Positions 35,577-47,653 of a DNA stretch of 64,000 nucleotides are shown piece by piece. The stretch comes from Dechloromonas agitata is5 (GTDB lineage Bacteria > Pseudomonadota > Gammaproteobacteria > Burkholderiales > Rhodocyclaceae). The position numbers and the translations under genes are program-made. The notes beneath the pieces were generated by a model. It saw only the letters and a list, made by a program, of their open reading frames with translations. It was not told the DNA's origin and ran no database searches. The stretch covers positions 868,001-932,000 of the forward strand of contig NZ_KI912532.1 of the NCBI RefSeq assembly GCF_000519045.1, in the 5' to 3' direction. How positions within the stretch are numbered: the stretch's first letter is position 1; each line of letters opens with the position of its first letter.

Positions 35577-35586
35577 GGATCCTACA
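35577..35586 (-). repeat. Right terminal inverted repeat
   Basis: GGATCCTACA forms the gyrB-side tip; its reverse complement TGTAGGATCC matches the left tip at 9 of 10 bases. Confidence 0.88.
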
Positions 35587-35591
35587 AAACC
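35587..35591. repeat. Right target-site duplication AAACC
   Basis: AAACC directly follows the ACA tip and equals the 5 bases before the left tip. It begins 5 bases beyond the gyrB stop codon. Confidence 0.9.
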
Positions 35592-35596
35592 CGGCA

Positions 35597-39254
<3,658 letters not shown>

Positions 39255-39463
39255 AAATTAAATTCCTTTATAGACTATATCGGGAACAATTCTGTGGATA
39301 ACTGAAATTTTTCGTTTTACTTCAGTGTCTTGAAATCAAAAATTCGGTCTGCGAAAGTCTCTGGAATGCCTGTGGATGAAATCCGGATAATTTTCCCACA
39401 AAGCCGCTTTCGCCTGATGATTCACAAAGCGCCGACAAGTTCTGCACAGGTTTATCGACAGCC
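39255..39463. promoter_or_regulatory. dnaA-dnaN spacer with DnaA-box-like sites
   Basis: TGTGGATAA at 39293-39301 is a perfect DnaA box. One-mismatch boxes are at 39371-39379 (TGTGGATGA), 39418-39426 (TGATTCACA) and 39452-39460 (TTATCGACA). The spacer likely controls dnaN and may be part of the origin region. Confidence 0.6.
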
Positions 39464-40858
39464 CTAGCCTTTCAGTACTTGCAACAACACGTGCAAATCG
39501 TGGTTCAGCTCGTTTTCCTTGCTGCGTAGGCTATCGATGGTCTTCACTGCATGGATCACCGTCGTGTGGTCGCGCCCGCCGAAGGCATCGCCGATTTCCG
39601 GGAAGCTGTGCGAGGTCACTTCACGACATAGCCACATCGCCACCTGGCGCGGCCGGGCGATGGCCCGTGTCCGTTTCTTGGAGAACAGGTCGGCGACCTT
39701 GATCTTGTAATAGTCGGCCACCGTCTTCTGGATATTGTCGATGCCAACGTTACGTACCGAGCCGATGACGTCCTTCAATGCTTCCTTGGCCAGGTCCAGC
39801 GCAATGGCCCGGCCGTGGAAGGAGGAATAGGCCAGCACCTTCTTCAGGGCGCCTTCCAGTTCGCGCACATTGGAGCGCAGGTGCTTGGCGATGAAGAAGG
39901 CGACTTCGTCGTCGAGCTGGATGCCCTCCGCCTCGGCCTTCTTCTTCAGGATGGCGACACGCATCTCCAGTTCGGGCGGCTCGATCTGCACCGTCAGGCC
40001 CCAGTCGAACCGGGTGACCAGGCGGTCATCCAGGCCGTTGATATCCTTCGGATAGGTGTCGCAGGTAATGATGATCTGTTTGCGGGCCTCGATCAGCGCG
40101 TTGAACAGGAAGAAGAACTCCTCCTGCGAGCGGTTCTTGCCGTTGAAGAACTGCACGTCGTCAAGCAGCAGTACGTCGAGCGAACGGTAGTTGCGCTTGA
40201 AGCTGTCAAAGGATTTCTGCTGGTAGGCACGCACCACGTCGGAGTAATAATCCTCGGCATGGACATAACGGACGACCTTTTCCGGGTTCTCGGCCAGGAT
40301 GGTGTTGCCGATGGCGTGGATCAGGTGGGTCTTGCCAAGCCCGGCACCGCCATAGATGAACAGTGGGTTGTAGGCACCCCCCGGGTTGTGGGCGACCTGC
40401 ACGGCAGCGGCGCGGGCCAGGTCGTTGGCCTTGCCGACGACGAGGTTGTCGAAAGTGAAGGTCGGAAAGAGACGGGATTTTTCGTAGTTGTTCTTGCGGG
40501 TCCCCGGTTTTTCCTGGGCACTGCCCTTGCGCTCGACCGGCGCACCCGGCTTGGCTGGCTTGCTCTCGGCGACTTCCGGGGTCGTTTCGGCGCGGGGCGG
40601 TGCGACCTTGCCACTACCGATGACCAGGGCGATGGTGACCGGGCCGGCAAAGAAAGTCTGGCTGTAGTCCTCGATGCGTGACAGATAGCGGTCGCGCACC
40701 CATTTCAGGATGAAACCGTTCGGCGCCACCAGACGCAGCCCGCTTTCCAGCGCCGTGCTTTCGCCTTCAAGACGCAAGGGCCTGATCCAGGTGTTGAATT
40801 GCTGCGCGGGCAGTTCCTGCTCGAAGCGTTGCAGACAGGATTCCCAAAAACCGGCCAT
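39464..40858 (-). CDS. dnaA: Chromosomal replication initiator DnaA
   Basis: This is a 464-residue initiator. Domain I starts FWESCLQRFEQELPAQQFNTWI. A variable charged linker (about 90-130) follows, then the AAA+ domain with Walker A GGAGLGKTH and Walker B VLLLDDVQFF. Domain IV ends with the DNA-binding GDAFGGRDHTTVIHAVKTI. It opens oriC by binding TTATCCACA boxes. ATG at 40858 was chosen because the longer frame adds 44 residues not found in DnaA; GGAGGAG lies 11 bases upstream. Confidence 0.97.
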   Translation of the reverse strand: MAGFWESCLQRFEQELPAQQFNTWIRPLRLEGESTALESGLRLVAPNGFILKWVRDRYLSRIEDYSQTFFAGPVTIALVIGSGKVAPPRAETTPEVAESKPAKPGAPVERKGSAQEKPGTRKNNYEKSRLFPTFTFDNLVVGKANDLARAAAVQVAHNPGGAYNPLFIYGGAGLGKTHLIHAIGNTILAENPEKVVRYVHAEDYYSDVVRAYQQKSFDSFKRNYRSLDVLLLDDVQFFNGKNRSQEEFFFLFNALIEARKQIIITCDTYPKDINGLDDRLVTRFDWGLTVQIEPPELEMRVAILKKKAEAEGIQLDDEVAFFIAKHLRSNVRELEGALKKVLAYSSFHGRAIALDLAKEALKDVIGSVRNVGIDNIQKTVADYYKIKVADLFSKKRTRAIARPRQVAMWLCREVTSHSFPEIGDAFGGRDHTTVIHAVKTIDSLRSKENELNHDLHVLLQVLKG

Positions 40859-41092
40859 CGACGAAAACACTCCTCCCCGCGCATCCGATTCCGATTCGAT
40901 GGCGGTTAATAAATCTATGATTTGTATAAAATATTTTGGATTCGTCAGAAACCGTCCGATGCCTGACGAACAGATGATTTTACCCGCCATCCGGCGAGTT
41001 ATCCACAGCTTTGCGAAATAAATGGCCTTGACAAACCTGACCGGGACAAGGTCTAATCGCGTGTTTTTCTTAGCACATCAAGGGATTACGAC
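40859..41092. promoter_or_regulatory. Divergent dnaA-rpmH spacer with a perfect DnaA box
   Basis: TTATCCACA at 40999-41007 is a perfect DnaA box. The part next to dnaA (about 40905-40945) is A/T-rich and likely holds the dnaA promoter. Only one box is seen here, so this is more likely an autoregulatory site than the full origin. Confidence 0.6.
41028..41057 (+). promoter_or_regulatory. Promoter for rpmH-rnpA
   Basis: TTGACA at 41028-41033 is a perfect -35 box. After 18 bp, TCTAAT at 41052-41057 matches the -10 consensus at 5 of 6 bases. It lies 35 bp upstream of rpmH, a gene that needs strong transcription. Confidence 0.75.
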
Positions 41093-41227
41093 ATGAAACG
41101 CACGTATCAACCGTCGGTCGTGCGCCGCAAGCGCACCCATGGCTTCCTGGTTCGTTCGCGCACCAAGGGCGGCCGTGCCGTTCTCGCTGCTCGCCGCGCC
41201 AAGGGCCGCAAGCGCCTGGCTGTATAA
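41093..41227 (+). CDS. rpmH: 50S ribosomal protein L34
   Basis: The 44-residue protein starts [18 protein letters not shown] and ends [14 protein letters not shown] [12 protein letters not shown], a full match to L34. It is very basic and contacts 23S rRNA. It is the first gene of the rpmH-rnpA-yidD-yidC-mnmE run, preceded by a good promoter. Confidence 0.98.
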   Translation: MKRTYQPSVVRRKRTHGFLVRSRTKGGRAVLAARRAKGRKRLAV

Positions 41228-41243
41228 GCCGGAATCCGGCGAG

Positions 41244-41615
41244 GTGGATCAAAGCTTCGCCAGACGCTATCGCCTGACCAAAACGGATGAATTTTCATCC
41301 GTTTTTGGTTTCAGGAGGGCGATTCGTGGCAAGTTGCTGATGCTACATTATCAGCCGCGCGCCGCAGGCATGACCGATGCCAGGCTCGGCCTGGTGGTCG
41401 GCAAGAAGTTGCTCAAGCATGCGGTAGACCGCAACCGGCTGAAGCGTATTGTGCGCGAACAATTCCGGCTGCGCCGGGCCAGCCTGCCGGTGATGGATAT
41501 TGTTGTCCGGCTGGCGGTCAAACCCGCTCCGCTCGACGGTAAGCAGATTGCCGACGATATCGTCATGCTGTTCGACAAGCTGCAACGGCCACGGCCGAAG
41601 CGGGAGAATGAATGA
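41244..41615 (+). CDS. rnpA: Ribonuclease P protein component
   Basis: This 123-residue basic protein helps the RNase P RNA cut tRNA 5' leaders. The core motif [16 protein letters not shown] carries the conserved R-N-R-x-K-R residues. GTG at 41244 was chosen because [15 protein letters not shown] is the normal N-terminus and the gene begins just after rpmH; upstream in-frame sequence overlaps rpmH. It overlaps yidD by 4 bases (ATGA). Confidence 0.95.
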   Translation: MDQSFARRYRLTKTDEFSSVFGFRRAIRGKLLMLHYQPRAAGMTDARLGLVVGKKLLKHAVDRNRLKRIVREQFRLRRASLPVMDIVVRLAVKPAPLDGKQIADDIVMLFDKLQRPRPKRENE

Positions 41616-41821
41616 AGCGCCTGCTGGTCGGCCTGGTGCGTATCTATCAGTACGCGATCAGCCCCTGGCTCGGGCGCCGATGCCGGTATTTCCCGAGCTG
41701 TTCGGAATATACCGTCGAAGCAGTACAGAAGTACGGTGCCTGCAAGGGTGGCTGGCTGGGCGTCAAACGTGTCTGCCGCTGCCATCCCTGGCATCCTGGC
41801 GGGTATGATCCTGTACCCTGA
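41612..41821 (+). CDS. yidD: Membrane protein insertion efficiency factor YidD
   Basis: This 69-residue protein has the family cysteine pattern: [11 protein letters not shown] and [15 protein letters not shown]. An amphipathic N-terminus ([18 protein letters not shown]) would sit on the inner membrane. It assists YidC-dependent insertion and lies between rnpA and yidC as in most bacteria. Confidence 0.96.
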   Translation: MKRLLVGLVRIYQYAISPWLGRRCRYFPSCSEYTVEAVQKYGACKGGWLGVKRVCRCHPWHPGGYDPVP

Positions 41822-41847
41822 TTCAAGAATTTTTGCGTAGGCTGTTC

Positions 41848-43491
41848 ATGGATACTCGACGCCTGATACTGGTTTTGATCTTCACGTTCTCCAGCTTCAT
41901 GCTGTGGGAAAACTGGCAGAAGTACAACCAGCCGAAACCGGCTGCAGAAGTCGCGGCGGCCGGCCAGGCAGCGGGCGCTGCGCCAGTGCCGTCGGCCACC
42001 TTGCAGGGCAAGGCTGCGCCTGTCACGCCGACTGTCGCCGCTCCGGCAAGTACGGTCGAAACCTTCACGGTCAGTACCGACCTGCTGAAGGCGACCATCT
42101 CGGCGCAAGGCGGGGACGTGGTCAAGCTGGAACTGCTGAAATACCGGGAACACGACAAGAAGGACCAGAATTTCGTCCTGTTCGATGCACAGCACCAGTA
42201 TTTTGCCCAGTCCGGCCTGATTGGCGAAGGGTTGCCCACCCATCGCACGCTCTTCACCCGCATCGCCGGCGCTTCCGAACTGGCCGAGGGCAGCAATGAG
42301 CTGAAAGTGCGTCTGGAAGCCGAGCAAAACGGCATCAAGGTCGCCAAGCTGCTGACCTTCAAGCGCGGCTCCTACCTGATTGACGTCAGCTGGGAAATCG
42401 CCAACGGCAGCGACAAGGCCATTGCCCCCCACGCCTATTTCCAGCTGCAGCGCGACGACAAGGCACCGGCCGGCGAAACCGCGATGGTGTCCACCTTTAC
42501 CGGCCCGGCCGTGTATACCGAGGCCGAGAAATATCAGAAGGTGGATTTCGGCCATATTGCCGATAACAAAGCCAAGTTCGCCAAGACCGCCGATAACGGC
42601 TGGCTGGCCATGGTCCAGCACTATTTCGTTGCGGCGTTCGTACCCAAGGACAAGACGCCGCGCGAGTTCTACATGCGCAAGCTGGAAGGTGGCAATGTCT
42701 TCCAGACCGGCGTGATCGTGCCGGTGGCCGAAATTGCGCCGGGCGCCAAGGGGGAATCCGGTGTCAGTCTGTATGCCGGCCCGCAGGAACAGACCGCCCT
42801 CAAGCAGGTTGCCCCGGGTCTCGACCTGGTGGTCGACTACGGCTGGCTGACCGTCGTCGCCGCACCGATCTTCTGGGCGCTGGAAGCCATCCACAAGCTG
42901 GTCGGCAACTGGGGCTGGGCGATCGTCGTCCTGACCATTGGCATCAAGGCTGTGTTCTATCCGTTGTCTGCCGCGTCGTACAAGTCGATGGCCAAGATGA
43001 AGCTGCTCACGCCGCGCCTGATGCAGCTCAAGGAACGTTTCAGCGACGACAAGCAGCGCCTGAACCAGGAAATGATGAAGCTGTACCAGACGGAGAAGGT
43101 CAATCCGCTCGGCGGCTGCCTGCCCATCCTGATCCAGATTCCGGTCTTCATCGCGCTCTACTGGGTGCTGCTCGGCGCGGTCGAAATGCGCGATGCGCCG
43201 TGGATCGGCTGGATCACCGACCTGGCTTCGCCGGACCCCTACTTCATCCTACCAGTCATCATGATGGCGTCGATGTTCATCCAGACCAAGCTCAACCCGA
43301 CGCCGCCGGATCCGATTCAGGCCAAGGTCATGATGGCCATGCCGCTGATCTTCGGTGTGATGTTCTTCTGGTTCCCGGCCGGTCTGGTTCTCTACTGGGT
43401 GGTCAACAACGTATTGTCCATCGCCCAGCAGTGGCAGATCACCCGCATGATCGATGCGGGTGGCAAGGCTGCCAACGATGCGAAAGCCTAA
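41848..43491 (+). CDS. yidC: Membrane protein insertase YidC
   Basis: This 547-residue insertase has an N-terminal helix (LILVLIFTFSSFMLWENW), a large periplasmic domain (about 60-340), and the conserved five-helix core from about 355 (WGWAIVVLTIGIKAVFYPLS) to the end, including NPLGGCLPILIQIPVFIALYWVL. It folds and inserts inner-membrane proteins alone or with Sec. ATG at 41848 was chosen; an in-frame TTG at 41833 is less likely. Confidence 0.97.
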   Translation: MDTRRLILVLIFTFSSFMLWENWQKYNQPKPAAEVAAAGQAAGAAPVPSATLQGKAAPVTPTVAAPASTVETFTVSTDLLKATISAQGGDVVKLELLKYREHDKKDQNFVLFDAQHQYFAQSGLIGEGLPTHRTLFTRIAGASELAEGSNELKVRLEAEQNGIKVAKLLTFKRGSYLIDVSWEIANGSDKAIAPHAYFQLQRDDKAPAGETAMVSTFTGPAVYTEAEKYQKVDFGHIADNKAKFAKTADNGWLAMVQHYFVAAFVPKDKTPREFYMRKLEGGNVFQTGVIVPVAEIAPGAKGESGVSLYAGPQEQTALKQVAPGLDLVVDYGWLTVVAAPIFWALEAIHKLVGNWGWAIVVLTIGIKAVFYPLSAASYKSMAKMKLLTPRLMQLKERFSDDKQRLNQEMMKLYQTEKVNPLGGCLPILIQIPVFIALYWVLLGAVEMRDAPWIGWITDLASPDPYFILPVIMMASMFIQTKLNPTPPDPIQAKVMMAMPLIFGVMFFWFPAGLVLYWVVNNVLSIAQQWQITRMIDAGGKAANDAKA

Positions 43492-43494
43492 GGT

Positions 43495-44841
43495 GTGAAC
43501 AAGGGCACCATCGCCGCCATCGCCACGGCCCCCGGTCGTGGTGGTGTCGGCGTCATCCGCATCTCGGGCAGCAATTTGCTGCCCTTTGCTTTTGCGCTGA
43601 CCGGCAAGTCACCCAAGCCCCGTTACGCGACGCTGGCCGACTTCCTGGCGGCAGACGGCAGCACCATCGACACTGGCTTGCTGCTCTACTTCCCCAATCC
43701 CCATTCCTTTACCGGCGAGGATGTCCTCGAACTGCAGGGCCATGGCGGCCCGGTCGTCCTGCAACTGCTGCTTGCCCGCTGCCTGGATCTTGGCGCCCGG
43801 CTGGCCGAACCGGGTGAATTCAGCCGGCGTGCCTTCCTCAACGGCAAGATGGACCTTGCCCAGGCCGAGGCGGTGGCCGACCTGATCGACGCCGCGACGG
43901 CCAGCGCTGCCCGTTCGGCGGTGCGTTCGTTACAGGGCGAGTTCTCGCGCGCCATCGGCGAACTGAATGAGGAATTGATCAACCTGCGCATGCTGGTCGA
44001 AGCAACGCTCGACTTCCCCGAGGAAGACATCGATTTTCTCAAGGCCGCCGATGCCTTTGGCCGCCTGGAACGGCTGCAACGGAAGCTGGCCGAGATCTTC
44101 GACCGGGCCGGCCAGGGCAAGCTGCTGCAGGCGGGTCTTCATGTCGTGCTGGCGGGCCAGCCGAATGTCGGCAAATCCTCGCTACTCAACCGCCTGGCCG
44201 GCGATGACCTGGCCATCGTCACGCCGATTGCCGGCACGACACGCGATGCCCTGCGCTCAACCATCCAGATCGAGGGCATCCCGCTGCACATCATCGATAC
44301 CGCCGGTTTGCGCGAAACAGACGATGAAGTCGAGCGAATCGGTATCGAACGCAGCTGGAAAGAAATCGAGCGCTCCGACGTCGTCCTACTGCTGGTTGAT
44401 TCCCGAACCGGCGTAACCGAGGCCGACCGTGAAATTCTTGAGCGGCTGCCGAAAAACCTGCAACGCATCACCATCTACAACAAGATCGACCTCGCCGGAC
44501 GCCCGTCTGAAAGACATGACGAAGCCGATGGTGTTGCCATTTCGCTATCGGCCAAGGCCAATCAGGGAATCGACCTGCTGCGCCAGGAATTGCTGCGTAT
44601 CGCAGGCTGGCATCAGACCGAAGATGTGTTCATTGCCCGCGAACGACATTTGCGTGCCCTCGCTACAGCTCAGGAACACGTTGCCGGGGCCCGCAGCGTC
44701 GTCGAGGGCGTTCTGCCTGCCCTTGAACTCTTTGCCGAGGAACTGCGTCTGGCACAACAGGCACTGGGCGAAATCACGGGTGAATTCACTGCCGACGACC
44801 TTTTAGGCGTCATTTTCAGCCGTTTTTGCATTGGCAAGTAA
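43495..44841 (+). CDS. mnmE: tRNA uridine-5-carboxymethylaminomethyl modification GTPase MnmE
   Basis: This 448-residue GTPase works with MnmG to modify the wobble uridine of certain tRNAs. The N-terminal folate-binding domain has [21 protein letters not shown] and [21 protein letters not shown]. The GTPase domain has the G1 motif [10 protein letters not shown]2/G3 TTRDALRS and DTAGLRE, and NKID. The protein ends with the catalytic FCIGK. It starts with GTG, 3 bases after yidC. Confidence 0.97.
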   Translation: MNKGTIAAIATAPGRGGVGVIRISGSNLLPFAFALTGKSPKPRYATLADFLAADGSTIDTGLLLYFPNPHSFTGEDVLELQGHGGPVVLQLLLARCLDLGARLAEPGEFSRRAFLNGKMDLAQAEAVADLIDAATASAARSAVRSLQGEFSRAIGELNEELINLRMLVEATLDFPEEDIDFLKAADAFGRLERLQRKLAEIFDRAGQGKLLQAGLHVVLAGQPNVGKSSLLNRLAGDDLAIVTPIAGTTRDALRSTIQIEGIPLHIIDTAGLRETDDEVERIGIERSWKEIERSDVVLLLVDSRTGVTEADREILERLPKNLQRITIYNKIDLAGRPSERHDEADGVAISLSAKANQGIDLLRQELLRIAGWHQTEDVFIARERHLRALATAQEHVAGARSVVEGVLPALELFAEELRLAQQALGEITGEFTADDLLGVIFSRFCIGK

Positions 44842-45111
44842 GCCACTGACGGCTTGTCGATAAGCCTGTGCACAACTTGTCCATGCAATGTGGGCAAGTC
44901 ACTAGTTCCAGAAAATTGAAAAATTGTCCCGATTTCATCCACAGGCGATCCAGAGCCTTGCCAAGCCTGTGGATGAATCGATAAACAACTGATTCGTTTC
45001 GTTTATTCTGACTTATTCACAGACTTGTTAACGCTGTATTATCAGTATTAACCGTATACACGGTATTTATAAAAAGCTGTGTACAGCACATGCCGCCCTC
45101 CAGGCCGGCAT
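44842..45111. other. Candidate replication origin (oriC)
   Basis: This 270-bp gene-free stretch holds TTATTCACA at 45013-45021 (consensus DnaA box) and near-boxes at 44855-44863, 44867-44875, 44935-44943 and 44968-44976. Two of these lie in a perfect 13-bp inverted repeat (44934-44946 and 44965-44977). The right part (about 45025-45080) is A/T-rich and could unwind. Clustered boxes plus an unwinding-type segment next to mnmE make this the best origin candidate in the window. Confidence 0.65.
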
Positions 45112-45720
45112 TCAGGCTTCCTTGTTGCGTTCTGCTTCGAGGCGGTTACGCCGAACGATGGCACTGGCGATTTCCCGGCTCAGGGTTTCCGCGTCGGGTA
45201 ATTGATTCGGGCGATAGACAATCAATGGAATGCCGAGACTCTGCAGGGCATGCCGCTTTTCTTCCTCGGGCGAATTCTCGCCAGTACTGTCGGTTGGCCA
45301 GGCCAGTTCGATGGCGGCGATGATGGCAAATTCGCTATCGCAGACAATGAAGTCAACGCCGCGCCCGGCCATCCGGCTCAGGCGCTTCGCTTCCTGGCGG
45401 CCACGTAACTGGGCGAGTTGGGCCACGCCAACCTGAGCGAATATCAGCATGTTGGGCATTGCCTCGCATAGCCGGCAATAGAGGATCTGCTCGGCATCGT
45501 TGAGCAAACGATACTGCTTGCGACGCGAGGTGTCGGCCAGACGGGTTTGTGGATCGAGCTCGATGATGGACGGCTGATTCTTGCGCAGCCGTGTCCGGCT
45601 CGGCACGGCGATGATGGAATCGCTGCTGCCGGAATCGGGCGAATACCGGTTGCGACCACGCAACAGCACGACGGCCAGAACAGCCGTGGCGAGCAGGATG
45701 GCGATGATCAGAAGGTCCAT
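45112..45720 (-). CDS. DUF2726 domain protein, membrane-anchored
   Basis: This 202-residue protein has one N-terminal membrane helix (LLIIAILLATAVLAVVLL) and a soluble domain that looks like DUF2726 (LLNDAEQILYCRLCEAMPNMLIFAQVGVAQL, then GVDFIVCDSEFAIIAAIEL, GIPLIVYRPNQLP). The fold is thought to be nuclease-like (DFxVC and aIEL blocks), but its function is not established. It is convergent with mnmE across the origin candidate. Confidence 0.75.
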   Translation of the reverse strand: MDLLIIAILLATAVLAVVLLRGRNRYSPDSGSSDSIIAVPSRTRLRKNQPSIIELDPQTRLADTSRRKQYRLLNDAEQILYCRLCEAMPNMLIFAQVGVAQLAQLRGRQEAKRLSRMAGRGVDFIVCDSEFAIIAAIELAWPTDSTGENSPEEEKRHALQSLGIPLIVYRPNQLPDAETLSREIASAIVRRNRLEAERNKEA

Positions 45721-45896
45721 GTAATGGCCCAGGCGGAACGAGGGGTCATCATCATGGCATAAAAACGGCCATCAATCGTTTGTGGTAAACCCCATTGATG
45801 AATCTTTCAGCCAACCGCCGTATCGACGTTCGGGCAGAAAGGCTGGCGAACTGCGGAATTCTAATAAAATCACGGCACTTCGTTCGGACAATTGTC

Positions 45897-47525
45897 ATGC
45901 GCATTACGCTCGTTCATCCGGCTGGCTTCAATTTTGTTCCGGGGCAGCCGGATTTTTCGGTACTGGCCAACCGTATGCCGCCAATCGGCATCATGCAGCT
46001 CGCTTCCTGGCTGGAAAAATTCGGCCACTCGGTGCAATTGCACGATTGCCTGGGGCCGTATGCGCCGCCGACGACAGCAGAAAACGCCGAGATCGTGCTG
46101 GCCACCGAGCCGGACATGGTGGGTTTTTCGGCAACGACTTCCGGTTTCATGGATGCTTTCGAGATCGCCGCACATATCCGCCAGCGCCGGCCGGACATCA
46201 AGATCGTTTTTGGCAACGTGCATGTCTCGTCGCTGGGCGCGCCGATCCTGGAAAAATTCCCGGAAATCGACTACCTGGTCATTGGCGAGGGCGAAGGGGC
46301 GATGCTCGAACTGGCCGACGGCAAGCCTTTGGCCGAGATTGGCAACCTGATCTGGCGGAACGAAGCCGGGCAGATCATCGTCAATCCGCGCCGCGACCGT
46401 ATCGTCGACCTCGACGAACTGCCCTTCCCGGCCTACGAAAAGCTGGCCGGTTTTCCGCATGATTACCACCTGCCGCTGTTCGCCTACGAGAAGCGCCATG
46501 GCGCGACGATGATCACCTCGCGTGGTTGCCCCTACACCTGTTCATTTTGTGACCGCACGGTGTTCGAGCGGCTGTACAAGACCAACTCGCCGCAGTACAT
46601 CTACGATCACATGAAATACCTGCGGGACAGGTTCGGCGTCTGGCATATCAACATGTACGACGACCTGTTCACCGCCAAGAAGCAGCGGGTGATGGATCTG
46701 TGCGATCTGTTGATCGAGAAGCCGCTCGGCATGCAGTTCAACTGCGCCATCCGGGCCGGGCATACTTCGGACGAGATGCTGCACAAGCTGAAGCAGGCCG
46801 GCGCGTTGATGGTCTCGCTCGGTATCGAGTCGGCCGATCCGGCGATGATGGAACGTCACAAGGCCGGCGTGACGCTCGATACGGTGCGCGATACGGTGCG
46901 CCAGATCCACGCTGCCGGACTGCGCGCCAAGGGTCTGTTCATTTTCGGCATGCCCGGCGAGACGCCGGAAACGGTCCGCACGACCAGCGATTTCATCCTG
47001 TCGCTCGGGCTGGACGAGATGAACATGACCAAGTTCAGCCCGCTGCATGGCGCACCGATCTGGGACGAGTGCGTCAACGATCCGAAGGGCGACTTCATCG
47101 AGGACTGGCGCCTGATGAATTGCCTGAACTTCGTTTACAAACCGGAAGGTTTCGAAACGCGCGAGGAGATGGATGCGCTGTACAACTGGCACGTCAAACG
47201 CTTCTACGACAGCAAGGGGTATCGCCGACGCTTCGCGAAACGCCTGTGGCAGCACCGCTGGAGTTTGTGGCACGTCATGAAGCACCTGCCGGAAACCATC
47301 GCGGCGGCGCGCTATTTCAGCGCCAACAAGGCACAACTGGAGAAGGCCAAGCGGGAGTTCAAGCTGCATCCGCGCCAGCCCCTCGGCCTGAAGCCGCAGC
47401 TATCGACCGACCTGCAGATCGACAACATCGTGTCGATGTCGCCGATCAAGCTGACCCGGCGCGAAGCGGCCAAGCGGATCATCCCGGTCGCCTACGACAG
47501 TGCAGGCTGCGGGGCAGCGGTATAA
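45897..47525 (+). CDS. B12-binding radical SAM enzyme
   Basis: This 542-residue enzyme has an N-terminal cobalamin-binding-type domain (ITLVHPAGFNF, MPPIGIMQLASWLEKFGHSV, VGFSATT, and VIGEGEG) and a radical SAM domain with C211-x3-C215-x2-C218 (CPYTCSFC) binding the iron-sulfur cluster. A C-terminal extension of about 130 residues follows. Such enzymes often methylate unreactive carbons or rearrange rings. It lies just before the pigment genes, so a tailoring role is possible but unproven. ATG at 45897 was chosen because the B12 domain begins there. Confidence 0.85.
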   Translation: MRITLVHPAGFNFVPGQPDFSVLANRMPPIGIMQLASWLEKFGHSVQLHDCLGPYAPPTTAENAEIVLATEPDMVGFSATTSGFMDAFEIAAHIRQRRPDIKIVFGNVHVSSLGAPILEKFPEIDYLVIGEGEGAMLELADGKPLAEIGNLIWRNEAGQIIVNPRRDRIVDLDELPFPAYEKLAGFPHDYHLPLFAYEKRHGATMITSRGCPYTCSFCDRTVFERLYKTNSPQYIYDHMKYLRDRFGVWHINMYDDLFTAKKQRVMDLCDLLIEKPLGMQFNCAIRAGHTSDEMLHKLKQAGALMVSLGIESADPAMMERHKAGVTLDTVRDTVRQIHAAGLRAKGLFIFGMPGETPETVRTTSDFILSLGLDEMNMTKFSPLHGAPIWDECVNDPKGDFIEDWRLMNCLNFVYKPEGFETREEMDALYNWHVKRFYDSKGYRRRFAKRLWQHRWSLWHVMKHLPETIAAARYFSANKAQLEKAKREFKLHPRQPLGLKPQLSTDLQIDNIVSMSPIKLTRREAAKRIIPVAYDSAGCGAAV

Positions 47526-47653
47526 TTTTCGGTCTTGCGCCGCAAGAACCGGGGGTCGGGCGTGGGTAGACCAGCCGGGAGCCCTGGCACCCCTGACCGA
47601 TTGCGGCCATTGACCCAGGTCATCGCCACACCGGAAATCAACAAAAGGTTGCA

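Larger units (their letters stand above)
15673..35586. mobile_element. Tn7-like transposon at the gyrB 3' end carrying a phosphonate C-P lyase operon
   Basis: The 19,914-bp element starts TGTAGGTTCC and ends GGATCCTACA, 9 of 10 bases matching as inverted repeats with the TGT/ACA tips typical of the Tn7 family. AAACC is duplicated on both sides. It carries tnsA, tnsB, tnsC and a tnsD-type tniQ, an Xre regulator, a transposase-derived protein and the phn operon as cargo. The target lies 5 bp after the gyrB stop codon. The tns genes run toward the left end with tniQ outermost, unlike Tn7, where tnsA is next to an end. Precise removal restores a gyrB-HIT overlap, independent support for both boundaries. 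Confidence 0.93.
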
